From HNR sp040400085 (lineage in GTDB: Bacteria > Actinomycetota > Actinomycetes > Actinomycetales > Microbacteriaceae), in assembly GCA_040400085.1 (NCBI GenBank), contig JBBAQX010000014.1, positions 19,867 through 83,866 on the forward strand: a stretch of 64,000 nucleotides of DNA, read 5' to 3'. The translations under genes were made by a program, and so were the position numbers. The notes beneath the pieces are model-generated. The model searched no databases and was not told the origin of the DNA. It saw nothing but the letters and a program-made list of their open reading frames with translations. Each line of letters opens with the position of its first letter. Within the stretch, counting starts at the first letter, position 1. Shown one piece after another: positions 1 through 7,381 of this stretch.

Positions 1-707
1 ACATGGAGGATGCCGTCGGTCACCGGTACAACCGCGTACTCCCACTCGTGGGTGTGCCAACCGGTCTCGGAACCCGGCGCGAAGGTCCACTTGGTGACGC
101 GCATCGATTCGTTGTCGACTTGAACCTGGGCCTCGGCCTGGGCCCGACTTGACAGATTGGCTCTCGTCGGTTCGGCGAGGTCGAGCTCTTTCTCGAGGAT
201 CGCGAATTGAAGCGACGGATGCTGCGGGTCGCCAAACTCCGGCTGGCCGTACGGAAACGGTTTGGTCGCCCCGGTGCGGCGGTACCCCCGGCGCTCGTAG
301 AACGCGAGAAGTTCTGCGCGGACGTCGATCACCGTCATTTGCATCCGGCGGATCCCCCACTGCTTAGCCGCATACTCTTCCGCCGTCTTCATCAGCGCTT
401 TGCCTACTCCTCGCCCCTGCCCAGTTGGGCGCACCGCGAACATGCCCAGGTAGCCGGTGTCGGCATCCTTCTTCTCGATGTGGACGCAGCCGGTGATGTC
501 GCCGTCTCGCAGGGCCAACATCACCTCGCTGTTCTCTCGTTCGAGGTCGCGGCTCAACTCGCTTGCCGCGATCCGGGGGCCGTGCAGCAGATCGGCCTCG
601 GTCGTCCAGCCCTGCTTACTCGCGTCGCCGCGGTAGGCGGAGGTGACCAGCGCGACGAGGGCGTCGACGTCTTCGGGTGTTGCGAGTCGGTACGTAAGAC
701 TGTCCAT
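1..707 (-). CDS. GNAT N-acetyltransferase fused to a cupin domain (partial, cut by left edge)
   Basis: The ATG is at 707 and the frame stays open to base 1 (about 235 codons), so the C-terminus lies outside the window. Residues 1 to about 165 form a GNAT fold: the acetyl-CoA loop reads VRPTGQGRGVGKALM and is followed by the typical FYERRGYRRTG strand-helix. After a linker, a cupin begins at about residue 190 (KWTFAPGSETGWHTHEWEYAVV), with an HxH plus Glu metal-site pattern. GNAT enzymes move an acetyl group from acetyl-CoA to an amine; the substrate is unknown, and the cupin may sense or bind a small ligand. The gene lies 50 bp downstream of the cysteine desulfurase on the same strand and could be read with it. 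The domain calls are sound; the function is not predicted. Confidence 0.85.
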   Translation of the reverse strand, partial: MDSLTYRLATPEDVDALVALVTSAYRGDASKQGWTTEADLLHGPRIAASELSRDLERENSEVMLALRDGDITGCVHIEKKDADTGYLGMFAVRPTGQGRGVGKALMKTAEEYAAKQWGIRRMQMTVIDVRAELLAFYERRGYRRTGATKPFPYGQPEFGDPQHPSLQFAILEKELDLAEPTRANLSSRAQAEAQVQVDNESMRVTKWTFAPGSETGWHTHEWEYAVVPVTDGILH

Positions 708-757
708 GTAACTCAGGGTACTCGTCGAGGTAAGGACGCGCCGCGCCAGACGCGCGC

Positions 758-1924
758 CTACCGCACGATCTCGGCCAGGGCATCCGCCACGCGCGAAAGG
801 TCGTGTTCCGTCGTCGACTGCCCGAATGTCAAGCGCAGGGCGGATTGCGCCGTTTCGGCGTCATAGCCGAGGGCGATAAGCACGGGCGACGGCTCGCTCT
901 GCCCGGCGGCGCAGGCCGAACCCGACGAGCACTCGATGGCGCGGGAATCGAGCTCGACCAGGATCGATTCGCCGCTCACCCCCGGAAAGCACCAGGAAAC
1001 GTGTCCCGGCAGGCGATCCGTGCGCGAACCCGTGAGGATCGCGTGGGGGATGCTGCGCTCAACAGCCGCGATAAACCGGTCTCGCACGGCGACCAGCGCG
1101 CTCCGGGCTGCTTCAAGATCGCGCATCCGCAGTTGAGCGGCCGCCGCCAACCCGACGATCCCGGCGACGTTCTCGGTGCCAGAGCGGGCGCCGCCCTCCT
1201 GACCTCCCCCGTGTAGGAGCGGCTCAAGGGGCAGCGACCGGCGCACGTAGAGCGCGCCGACCCCCTTTGGCCCGCCGAGCTTATGCGCCGACAGGCTCAG
1301 CGCGTCGACCTCGAGCTCCGCCACTGACACGGGGATCGCCCCGAACGCCTGCACCGCGTCGGTGTGGATGAGCGCGCCGCGGTCGTGCGCGATCCTGGCG
1401 ATCTCGCGGATGGGTTGGATGCTCCCCACCTCGTTGTTCGCGAGCCCCACCGATACCAGCGCGGTATTCGCGGTGATCGCGCGCCGGGCATCCGCCAGAT
1501 CGATTAGGCCTGCGCTGTCAACGGCTAGGCAGGTCGTGGTGAATCCGTGCCAGCGTTCGAGGTAGCGAATCGACTCGAGCACGGCCGGGTGCTCGATCGG
1601 GGTGGTCACGAGGTGGGTTCTGCCGGGTTGGCCTTGTCGCAGTTGGCCCGCCGAGGGTTGACCCGCCGACAGCTGACCGAGCGCCAGACCCTTGATGGCG
1701 AGATTGGCGGATTCGGTGCCGCCCGAGGTGAAGAGGATATCGCCGGGGCGGGCATTCATCGATTGAGCCAGGATGCCTCTGGCCCAGTCCACCGCCGCCC
1801 TCGCCCGCTGCCCCGAGCTGTGCACGCTGGACGGGTTGCCGAATTCTTCGGAGAGGAAAGGCCACATCGCCCTGAGTACGTCGGGGTGTACGGGGGATGT
1901 CGCGGAGGTATCGAGGTAGAGCAT
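758..1924 (-). CDS. Cysteine desulfurase (NifS/IscS-like), probable supplier for the NadA Fe-S cluster
   Basis: This 388-residue PLP enzyme takes sulfur from cysteine as a protein persulfide. The N-terminus MLYLDTSATSPVHPDVL, the NPSSVH motif, the PLP lysine in SAHKLGGPKGVGALYVRR and the active-site cysteine in SSGSACAAGQ are all present. An extra Gln/Gly-rich stretch at about residues 80-98 (GQLSAGQPSAGQLRQGQ) is unusual and looks like a repeat expansion in a surface loop. The ATG overlaps the nadC stop as TGATG, so translation is coupled. Because NadA needs a [4Fe-4S] cluster, a desulfurase at the end of a nad operon most likely serves NadA, as NadS-type proteins do in other bacteria. That role is inferred from context. 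Confidence 0.93.
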   Translation of the reverse strand: MLYLDTSATSPVHPDVLRAMWPFLSEEFGNPSSVHSSGQRARAAVDWARGILAQSMNARPGDILFTSGGTESANLAIKGLALGQLSAGQPSAGQLRQGQPGRTHLVTTPIEHPAVLESIRYLERWHGFTTTCLAVDSAGLIDLADARRAITANTALVSVGLANNEVGSIQPIREIARIAHDRGALIHTDAVQAFGAIPVSVAELEVDALSLSAHKLGGPKGVGALYVRRSLPLEPLLHGGGQEGGARSGTENVAGIVGLAAAAQLRMRDLEAARSALVAVRDRFIAAVERSIPHAILTGSRTDRLPGHVSWCFPGVSGESILVELDSRAIECSSGSACAAGQSEPSPVLIALGYDAETAQSALRLTFGQSTTEHDLSRVADALAEIVR

Positions 1925-2808
1925 CAGGCGGGAACCGCGGCCAGGTCATACGCGATATCTAAGCCGAGGTCGAGGCTTCTGGCGCTGTGGGTGAGGGCCC
2001 CGACGGAGATCACGTCGACTCCGCTGCCAGCGATAGCGGCGACGGTGTCGAGGTTGACCCCGCCGCTCGCCTCGATCAGGGGCACGCGGCCCGGTCTCGC
2101 CCTGATGAGGGTGACGGCCTCGCGCAGCGCGGGGGGCGCAAAGTTGTCGAGCATAATGGTGTCGATCTCGGCATCCAGCACCGCCTCGATCTGGTCGAGT
2201 CGATCCACCTCCACCTCGAGGTGCACGGTGTGGCCGATCCTGCGCCTCAGGTCCCGCAGCGCTTCGGTCACGGATAGCCCCGTTTGGGTACGCATGACGG
2301 CGAGGTGGTTGTCCTTGATCATCACGGCGTCCGATAGCCCAAAGCGGTGGTTGTGGCCGCCTCCACAGGTCACCGCGTATTTCTCCACGAGACGGATGCC
2401 CGGGGTCGTTTTCCGCGTATCCACAATCCGCACCTGGCTGCCCGCAACCTGTGCAACATATTGCGCGGTGAGCGTCGCGATCCCGCTCAGGTGCTGAACA
2501 TAGTTGAGGGCCACCCGTTCCGCCGTAAGGATTGCTCGTGCCCGGCCGGATACGGTTACGAGGTTATCTCCCGTCTCGAAGCGCATTCCGTCTCGGGAAT
2601 GTATGTCGATGGAGACTCCGGGATCCAGCTGCCTGAAGGCCTCTGCGAATAGCTCGAGGCCGGCGAGTACCCCCGGCTCGCGCGCGTTGAGGACGGCGAC
2701 AGCTGTCGCCGTCTCCGGGATGGCGACAGAGGCGGTGAGGTCTCCCCACGGCGCATCTTCTTCGAGGGCGGACTCAATTGCCCGGCGGATAGTGTATGGG
2801 GTGAGCAT
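1924..2808 (-). CDS. nadC: Nicotinate-nucleotide pyrophosphorylase (quinolinate phosphoribosyltransferase)
   Basis: NadC converts quinolinate and PRPP to nicotinate mononucleotide, CO2 and PPi, the third step of de novo NAD synthesis. The protein has 294 residues, the usual length. Diagnostic stretches are NYVQHLSGIATLTAQYV, VDTRKTTPGIRLVEKYAV followed by CGGGHNHRFGL, the DNH of MIKDNHL, and the phosphate-binding ASGGVNLDTV near the C-terminus. The ATG overlaps the nadB stop by one base (TGATG), and its own stop overlaps the desulfurase start in the same way. Confidence 0.97.
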   Translation of the reverse strand: MLTPYTIRRAIESALEEDAPWGDLTASVAIPETATAVAVLNAREPGVLAGLELFAEAFRQLDPGVSIDIHSRDGMRFETGDNLVTVSGRARAILTAERVALNYVQHLSGIATLTAQYVAQVAGSQVRIVDTRKTTPGIRLVEKYAVTCGGGHNHRFGLSDAVMIKDNHLAVMRTQTGLSVTEALRDLRRRIGHTVHLEVEVDRLDQIEAVLDAEIDTIMLDNFAPPALREAVTLIRARPGRVPLIEASGGVNLDTVAAIAGSGVDVISVGALTHSARSLDLGLDIAYDLAAVPA

Positions 2809-4490
2809 CAGTGTTCCTTGTGTTCTGGGATCTTTGCGGTTAGAAGTTGCGGGTCGGGACTCGCGGGATCGTCGACTCGGCGATGTGAACCGACCGATTC
2901 GCGGCGTTCACAGGCGGCCCGTGCCATCAGGCTTCCCAGCGTGGCGAGGTTCAGATCCTCGTAGTGTTGCACGTGGAACGGGCCTTCGGCGATCGCGGTC
3001 TGTATTTGAGTGGCCTGTATTTGAGTGACCCACCGCGAGAGCATGCGCTCTGCGGCATATAGATCAGGGCCGTTGCGATTCAGGCCGATCGAATCCCACA
3101 CTAGGTGCTGAATGTCGGCCCGCGTGGGGAGGGGGACGTCCATGCGGGTGCTGGGGGTCCTTGCAAGACGAGCGTTTCCCTCTGCCGAACCCGAGCGAGA
3201 ATTGCGCACCCAACCCCGCGCTGGCTCACGGTCCAACACGGCGGCGCGCCCCGCCCGACGCCCGAAGACGAGCGCTTCAGCGAGCGAGTTCGAGGCTAGT
3301 CGATTTGCCCCGTGCACCCCGGCGTTAGCGGCCTCGCCCGCGGCATAGAGCCCGGGAAGCGACGAGCGGCCATCCAGGTCAATCCGAATCCCGCCCATCC
3401 AATAGTGAGCGGCCGGCGTCACGGGTATCGCTTCGCGCGACCAATCCCACCCGTTGCGCGCGCACTCGGCCGTGATCGTCGGGAATCTTCGCGCCAAGTA
3501 GCCGTCGCCGCGCTCTACCTCGAGCGCCGTCGCGTCGAGCCACACGGGAAAGCCGCCGTTCCCCGCCATCACGGCGGCGATGGCGGAGGCCACCACGTCG
3601 CGGGGGGCGAGTTCGGCGTCGGGATGAGCATCCACCATAAATCGATGCCCGCTCCGGTCACGCAAAACCGCCCCAGCCCCCCTGACCGCCTCCGAGATCA
3701 GAAAGTTGCCGGGGGCGGCAAGGGCCGTGGGGTGAAACTGGAAGAACTCGAGGTCGGCGAGCTCGGCGCCTGCCCGCCACGCGGCAGCGACGCCGTCCCC
3801 GGTGGCCAGGGCCGGGTTCGTCGTATGCGCAAAGAGTTGCCCAGCCCCGCCCGTCGCGAGTACAACAGCAGCCGCCTCGATCTCTTCCGCGTTGCCGTCG
3901 GGACCGATCACGCGCACCCCGCACACGCGTCCGTCCCTCGTGACCAGGTCGCTGAGGAAAGTGTTCTCACGAATAAGGATGCCGCTCGCACGTACCAGCC
4001 CAGCGAGCGTGGTCTGTATCACCTTCCCCGTCGCGTCCCCTCCCGCGTGAACAATCCGCGGCCGAGAATGCGCGGCCTCTAATCCGCGGGCCAGGGCCAA
4101 TGCGGGATCATCGCTCCGGGACCCCGGCCCAGCGGCTAACTCCGGTTCAGCCCGATCAAAATGCACCCCGCGCGCGAGCAAATCACGAACACCAAACGGG
4201 CCTTCTTCTGTCAGCACGCGCACGGCCTCGGCCGAGCACAGCCCGTGACCCGCGCGCAGCGTGTCGCTCGCGTGCAGCTCCGGCGAATCGTCCGGCCACA
4301 GCGCCGCCGCGATCCCGCCCTGAGCCATCGCGGTGTTTGAGTCTTCGAGTCTGGCCTTCGTGATCAGCATCACGCCGCCGTCAGGGTCGGCAGCTGCTTC
4401 AAGTTGCTCCCGTGCCGCCAGCGCGGCGGTGATCCCGGCGAGCCCACTCCCGACGACGACGATCGCGGGAGCGATCACGGGAGATGTCAC
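2808..4490 (-). CDS. nadB: L-aspartate oxidase
   Basis: NadB oxidises L-aspartate to iminoaspartate with FAD, feeding NadA. It has 560 residues. The N-terminal Rossmann motif VVGSGLAGITAAL binds FAD. DSNTAMAQGGIAAAL, the FQFHPTAL/HPDAE substrate-site region and HGANRLASNSLAEALVFGRRAG are characteristic of the succinate dehydrogenase/fumarate reductase flavoprotein family and of NadB. The C-terminal helical domain is present. The GTG start shares four bases (GTGA) with the end of nadA, so translation is coupled. Confidence 0.97.
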   Translation of the reverse strand: MTSPVIAPAIVVVGSGLAGITAALAAREQLEAAADPDGGVMLITKARLEDSNTAMAQGGIAAALWPDDSPELHASDTLRAGHGLCSAEAVRVLTEEGPFGVRDLLARGVHFDRAEPELAAGPGSRSDDPALALARGLEAAHSRPRIVHAGGDATGKVIQTTLAGLVRASGILIRENTFLSDLVTRDGRVCGVRVIGPDGNAEEIEAAAVVLATGGAGQLFAHTTNPALATGDGVAAAWRAGAELADLEFFQFHPTALAAPGNFLISEAVRGAGAVLRDRSGHRFMVDAHPDAELAPRDVVASAIAAVMAGNGGFPVWLDATALEVERGDGYLARRFPTITAECARNGWDWSREAIPVTPAAHYWMGGIRIDLDGRSSLPGLYAAGEAANAGVHGANRLASNSLAEALVFGRRAGRAAVLDREPARGWVRNSRSGSAEGNARLARTPSTRMDVPLPTRADIQHLVWDSIGLNRNGPDLYAAERMLSRWVTQIQATQIQTAIAEGPFHVQHYEDLNLATLGSLMARAACERRESVGSHRRVDDPASPDPQLLTAKIPEHKEH

Positions 4491-5782
4491 GGGATCGCCG
4501 CCAGCATCCGTTCGAGAGCGATCATCGACCCGGCAGAGACGCTCTCATCGACGCGAATGCGGTTCACAACGCGCCCGGCGAGCAGGCTTTCCAGCGCCCA
4601 CGCAAGGTAGCCCGGGTGGATCCGATACATCGTCGAACAGGGGCAGACAACGGGATCAAGACAGAAAATCGTGTGCTGCGGATACTCGGTCGCGAGGCGC
4701 TGCACCAGGTTAATCTCCGTACCGATGGCGAAGGTCGTTCCGCTCGGCGCGGCCTGGATCGCCTTGGTGATGTAGTCGGTGGAGCCGCTCTCGTCCGCCG
4801 CATCGACCACATCCATCGGGCATTCGGGGTGCACGATCACGCGTACCCCGGGATGCTCGCTCCGGGCATTCTCGATCTGGGCCGTCGTAAAGCGCTTGTG
4901 CACGGAACAGAAGCCGTTCCACAAAATGACCCGGGCATCCTTCAAGCGATCCTCGGTGTTGCCACCGAGCGGCTGCCGCGGATTCCACAGCGGCATCGCG
5001 CCGAGGGGCACGCCCATCGCCTTCGCCGTGTTGCGCCCCAGGTGCTGATCGGGGAAGAACACCACGCGCTGGCCGCGCTCGAACGCCCACTCCAGCACGG
5101 TGTGCGCGTTTGAGGAGGTACAGACGATGCCGCCGTTCTTGCCGCAGAAGTCCTTGATCGCGGCGGAGGAATTCATGTAGGTGACGGGGATCACTGGCAC
5201 CCGGCCGTGCGCATCAGGTTCCGTGCCATAGATGCGGGCGAGGTCGGCCCAGCAATCTTCGACCTGCTCGATGTTCGCCATATCGGCCATCGAACAACCC
5301 GCGGCCAGGTTCGGCAGGATCACGGCCTGCTCCGGGCCCGACAGAATATCCGCGGTCTCCGCCATAAAGTGCACGCCGCAGAAGACGATGGCCTCCGCCT
5401 CCGGCCGGGTCGTGGCAGCCTTCGCGAGCTGGAACGAGTCGCCCACAAAGTCGGCGAATTTCACGACCTCGTCGCGCTGATAAAAGTGGCCAAGGATGAG
5501 CACACGATCGCCGAGCTGCTGCTTCGCGGCCCAGATGCGCGCGTCGAGTTCGTCGGCGCTGGCTCGCGTGTACTCCTCGGGCAGCCTGTCCTGGCGCGGG
5601 GTTCCCAGCGGGATGGTATCGAGAACGGACGCCCCGGGCCCGTACGTATCCGCCGGCCGCGCGTCGATCTCCCAGGGCGCGGTCGCGAGGTCGGCGTCGC
5701 AGGTCGCGATCTTGGTCGTTGCCGTTCCTACGGTGCGCAGGTTAATCGGCTTGCCAGTGATGAGCTGGTCGACTGATGTCAC
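4487..5782 (-). CDS. nadA: Quinolinate synthase A
   Basis: NadA condenses iminoaspartate with dihydroxyacetone phosphate to quinolinate and carries a [4Fe-4S] cluster. At 431 residues it is the long actinobacterial form with an N-terminal extension of about 90 residues. The core motifs are ILGHFYQRDEVVKFADFVGDS, FCGVHFMAETADIL, GCSMADMAN, HPECPMDVVD and CLDPVVCPCSTMYR, and these contain the candidate cluster cysteines. The GTG start is chosen because AGGAG lies six bases upstream. It is 44 bp downstream of the NrtR-like gene and is probably read from the same promoter. Confidence 0.97.
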   Translation of the reverse strand: MTSVDQLITGKPINLRTVGTATTKIATCDADLATAPWEIDARPADTYGPGASVLDTIPLGTPRQDRLPEEYTRASADELDARIWAAKQQLGDRVLILGHFYQRDEVVKFADFVGDSFQLAKAATTRPEAEAIVFCGVHFMAETADILSGPEQAVILPNLAAGCSMADMANIEQVEDCWADLARIYGTEPDAHGRVPVIPVTYMNSSAAIKDFCGKNGGIVCTSSNAHTVLEWAFERGQRVVFFPDQHLGRNTAKAMGVPLGAMPLWNPRQPLGGNTEDRLKDARVILWNGFCSVHKRFTTAQIENARSEHPGVRVIVHPECPMDVVDAADESGSTDYITKAIQAAPSGTTFAIGTEINLVQRLATEYPQHTIFCLDPVVCPCSTMYRIHPGYLAWALESLLAGRVVNRIRVDESVSAGSMIALERMLAAIP

Positions 5783-5826
5783 GTTATTCTCCTAGGGTTC
5801 AGGCCGTGCACTGGTAGTTACGCTGT

Positions 5827-6771
5827 TTATGGCTCCGGCGAAAAGCCCATACCGTCGCTTGCGGGATGCTCGTGGAACCGATACATTTTCGCCGGCCGAT
5901 ATCTCGTCCCCCGCTCCACCTCGCCCGTCGGGACCAGGTTTCCAGAGGCCAGCGCCTGCCGCCGAAAGTTGGCGGGATCGGTGCGCGTTCCGAGAATCGC
6001 CTCGTGCACCGCGCGAAGCTCGGCAAGGGTGAAGCTGTCGCCGAGGAAGCGGTAGGCCACGCTTGAGTAGGCAGTCTTATTGCGGAGTCGCCACAGCGCG
6101 TACGCGACGATATCGGCGTGATCGAAGGCGAGCGGCGGCAGGCTATCGGCCGAGAACCAGGCGACGTTCTCGGGTTGGGTATTGTCGCGGGTCCCGTTTT
6201 GTGTTTCTGTCGACCCGCTGGCGGAACTCTCGATGAGTGCCCAATATGCAATAGTGACCAGCCGCTGATCGGAGGCGCTACGTTCGGGGGCCCCAAACGC
6301 GTAGAGCTGCTCGAGATACGCCGGGCCTGCCTGGTTCGCGGGGCTTCTGGAGTTCGCAGGGTTCGCTGAGTTTGCAGGGTTCGCTGAGTTTGCAGGGTTC
6401 GCTGAGTTTGCAGGGTTCGCTGAGTTCGCTGAGTTCGCGGGATCGAGCACCGTCTCGCTTGGGGATGCCCCAATAGCGTCCGCGAGGGTACGTCGCGCGG
6501 TATCGAGAGGAGCCTCGTCCCATTCGAGTGGTCCGCCTGGGAGCGCCCACGTTCCCGCGAAGGGTTCCCGGTTCCTGCGCACCAGGGGGATCCAAAGCGT
6601 GACTGTTTCGGTGACCGCGGCATCCGTCATCGAGGCTCCTGCTCCCGAGAGACCGGCATCCGGGGCACCAGAGATTTCTCCGTGGGGCTCAAGCGCAAAG
6701 GCCACCGAGGATACCGCGATTCTGGGCGGCAACATTCTGCGCTCACTCACATTCGCAGACTCGTAATCCAC
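5827..6771 (-). CDS. nrtR: NrtR-type transcriptional regulator (degenerate Nudix domain plus winged helix)
   Basis: This 314-residue protein has a Nudix-like domain (about 45-215) and a C-terminal winged helix (about 220-305; FTLAELRAVHEAILG, NFRRQALASGNLV, YRPAKMYRFH). The Nudix box reads GGPLEWDEAPLDTARRTLADAIG and lacks the REx2EE catalytic core, as expected for NrtR, which senses ADP-ribose-type NAD metabolites and represses NAD genes. The GTG start at 6771 has a strong AAGGAG five bases upstream; an internal ATG at 6735 has none. A run of Ala-Asn-Ser/Pro repeats interrupts the Nudix domain at about residues 110-145. It heads the nad operon and lies beside two palindromes, so autoregulation is likely. 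Family confidence is high; the ligand is inferred. Confidence 0.9.
   Translation of the reverse strand: MDYESANVSERRMLPPRIAVSSVAFALEPHGEISGAPDAGLSGAGASMTDAAVTETVTLWIPLVRRNREPFAGTWALPGGPLEWDEAPLDTARRTLADAIGASPSETVLDPANSANSANPANSANPANSANPANSANPANSRSPANQAGPAYLEQLYAFGAPERSASDQRLVTIAYWALIESSASGSTETQNGTRDNTQPENVAWFSADSLPPLAFDHADIVAYALWRLRNKTAYSSVAYRFLGDSFTLAELRAVHEAILGTRTDPANFRRQALASGNLVPTGEVERGTRYRPAKMYRFHEHPASDGMGFSPEP
6361..6414. repeat. 18-bp in-frame tandem repeat inside nrtR
   Basis: Three perfect copies of GTTCGCTGAGTTTGCAGG lie head to tail, flanked by degenerate partial copies from about 6351 to 6440. The unit is a multiple of three, so copy changes add or remove six residues (Ala-Asn-Pro-Ala-Asn-Ser) from the Nudix domain without a frameshift. 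Confidence 0.95.
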
Positions 6772-6780
6772 TGAGGCTCC

Positions 6781-6802
6781 TTCGTATCAACAACGATACG
6801 AA
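6781..6802 (-). promoter_or_regulatory. Inverted repeat in the nrtR leader just upstream of its Shine-Dalgarno sequence
   Basis: TTCGTATC, six bases, then GATACGAA forms a perfect 8-bp inverted repeat. On the minus strand its 3' arm directly abuts the GGAG ribosome-binding site of nrtR. It could be an RNA hairpin that modulates translation or a second protein site; the sequence cannot decide between these. Confidence 0.75.
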
Positions 6803-6826
6803 CTTATAGTCACTCTGACTTTAAGT
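6802..6826 (-). promoter_or_regulatory. Probable NrtR operator overlapping the nad operon promoter
   Basis: The 25-bp site ACTTATAGTCA, three bases, TGACTTTAAGT is an inverted repeat with 11-bp arms and one mismatched pair. On the minus strand a -35-like TTGACT begins just before it and a TATAAG/ATAAGT -10-like element lies at its other end (15-16 bp spacing). A repressor bound here would cover the promoter spacer. NrtR control of nad genes is established in other actinobacteria; assignment of this site is inferred from position and symmetry. Confidence 0.75.
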
Positions 6827-6905
6827 CAAGACCTAAGTCTCGGTCACCCCGCGGCATAGTCCAGCGTGAAGGCACGGTCCAACGCGAAGCACCCTAGACC
6901 CCATC

Positions 6906-6961
6906 TCGTTTGCCCCAAATAGTACGTTTTCCGCGGAAAACGTACTATTTGGGGCAAACGA
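6906..6961. repeat. 56-bp perfect palindrome between chorismate mutase and nrtR
   Basis: Bases 6906-6961 are perfectly self-complementary with no loop, centred on CCGCGG. It lies downstream of the chorismate mutase gene and upstream of the nad promoter. Both neighbours are on the minus strand, so it may end the purA transcript, although no T-run follows. Short AAACGTGACCCA-type direct repeats occupy 6975-7045. No gene is seen in 6831-7048. Confidence 0.95.
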
Positions 6962-7048
6962 AACGGGAGACGCGGCAAAAACGTGACCCAACCCCAGGAA
7001 ACGTGACCCAGGCGCAGAAACGTGAGGCGCAGAAACGTCACCCGGGCG

Positions 7049-7348
7049 CTACGACTTCTGCGCGTCCGCGATCTCCTCGTGGTGATGGATGACCTCGGCC
7101 ACGACGAAGTTGAACCACTTTTCGGCGAACGCGGGGTCGAGGTTCGACTCTTCCGCCAGCGCCCGCAGGCGCTTGGTCTGCCATTCCTCGCGCGCCGGGT
7201 CGGCGGGAGGAAGGTGATACTGCGCTTTCAGCTGCCCCACCTGCTGCGTGCAGCGGAACCGCTCAGCGAGCATATGGATAAGCGCGGCATCAATATTGTC
7301 GATGCTGTTTCGAAGGCTCAACAGCTGCTCAGGTACTGAATCGTTCAT
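7049..7348 (-). CDS. Chorismate mutase, AroQ class
   Basis: This 99-residue protein has the all-helical AroQ pattern LRNSIDNIDAALIHMLAERFRCTQQVGQLKAQ, with the conserved early Arg, an Ile-Asp pair, and a later Lys in GQLKAQ. The C-terminal helix WFNFVVAEVIHHHEEIA completes the domain. It would convert chorismate to prephenate for Phe/Tyr synthesis in the cytoplasm. AGGAG lies about six bases before the ATG. It follows purA by 33 bp on the same strand. Confidence 0.92.
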   Translation of the reverse strand: MNDSVPEQLLSLRNSIDNIDAALIHMLAERFRCTQQVGQLKAQYHLPPADPAREEWQTKRLRALAEESNLDPAFAEKWFNFVVAEVIHHHEEIADAQKS

Positions 7349-7381
7349 AACTTCTCCTGCGAGGTGGCGGGTGGTTAGAGC

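Noticed and set aside
5799..6623. 274-codon frame beside nrtR with TQRTLQ repeats
   Set aside because: It is another frame of the 18-bp repeat and the nrtR gene.
6844..7041. 65-codon frame across the 56-bp palindrome
   Set aside because: It is made of the palindrome and short repeats, has no ribosome site and a repetitive TFLRLTFLRL start.
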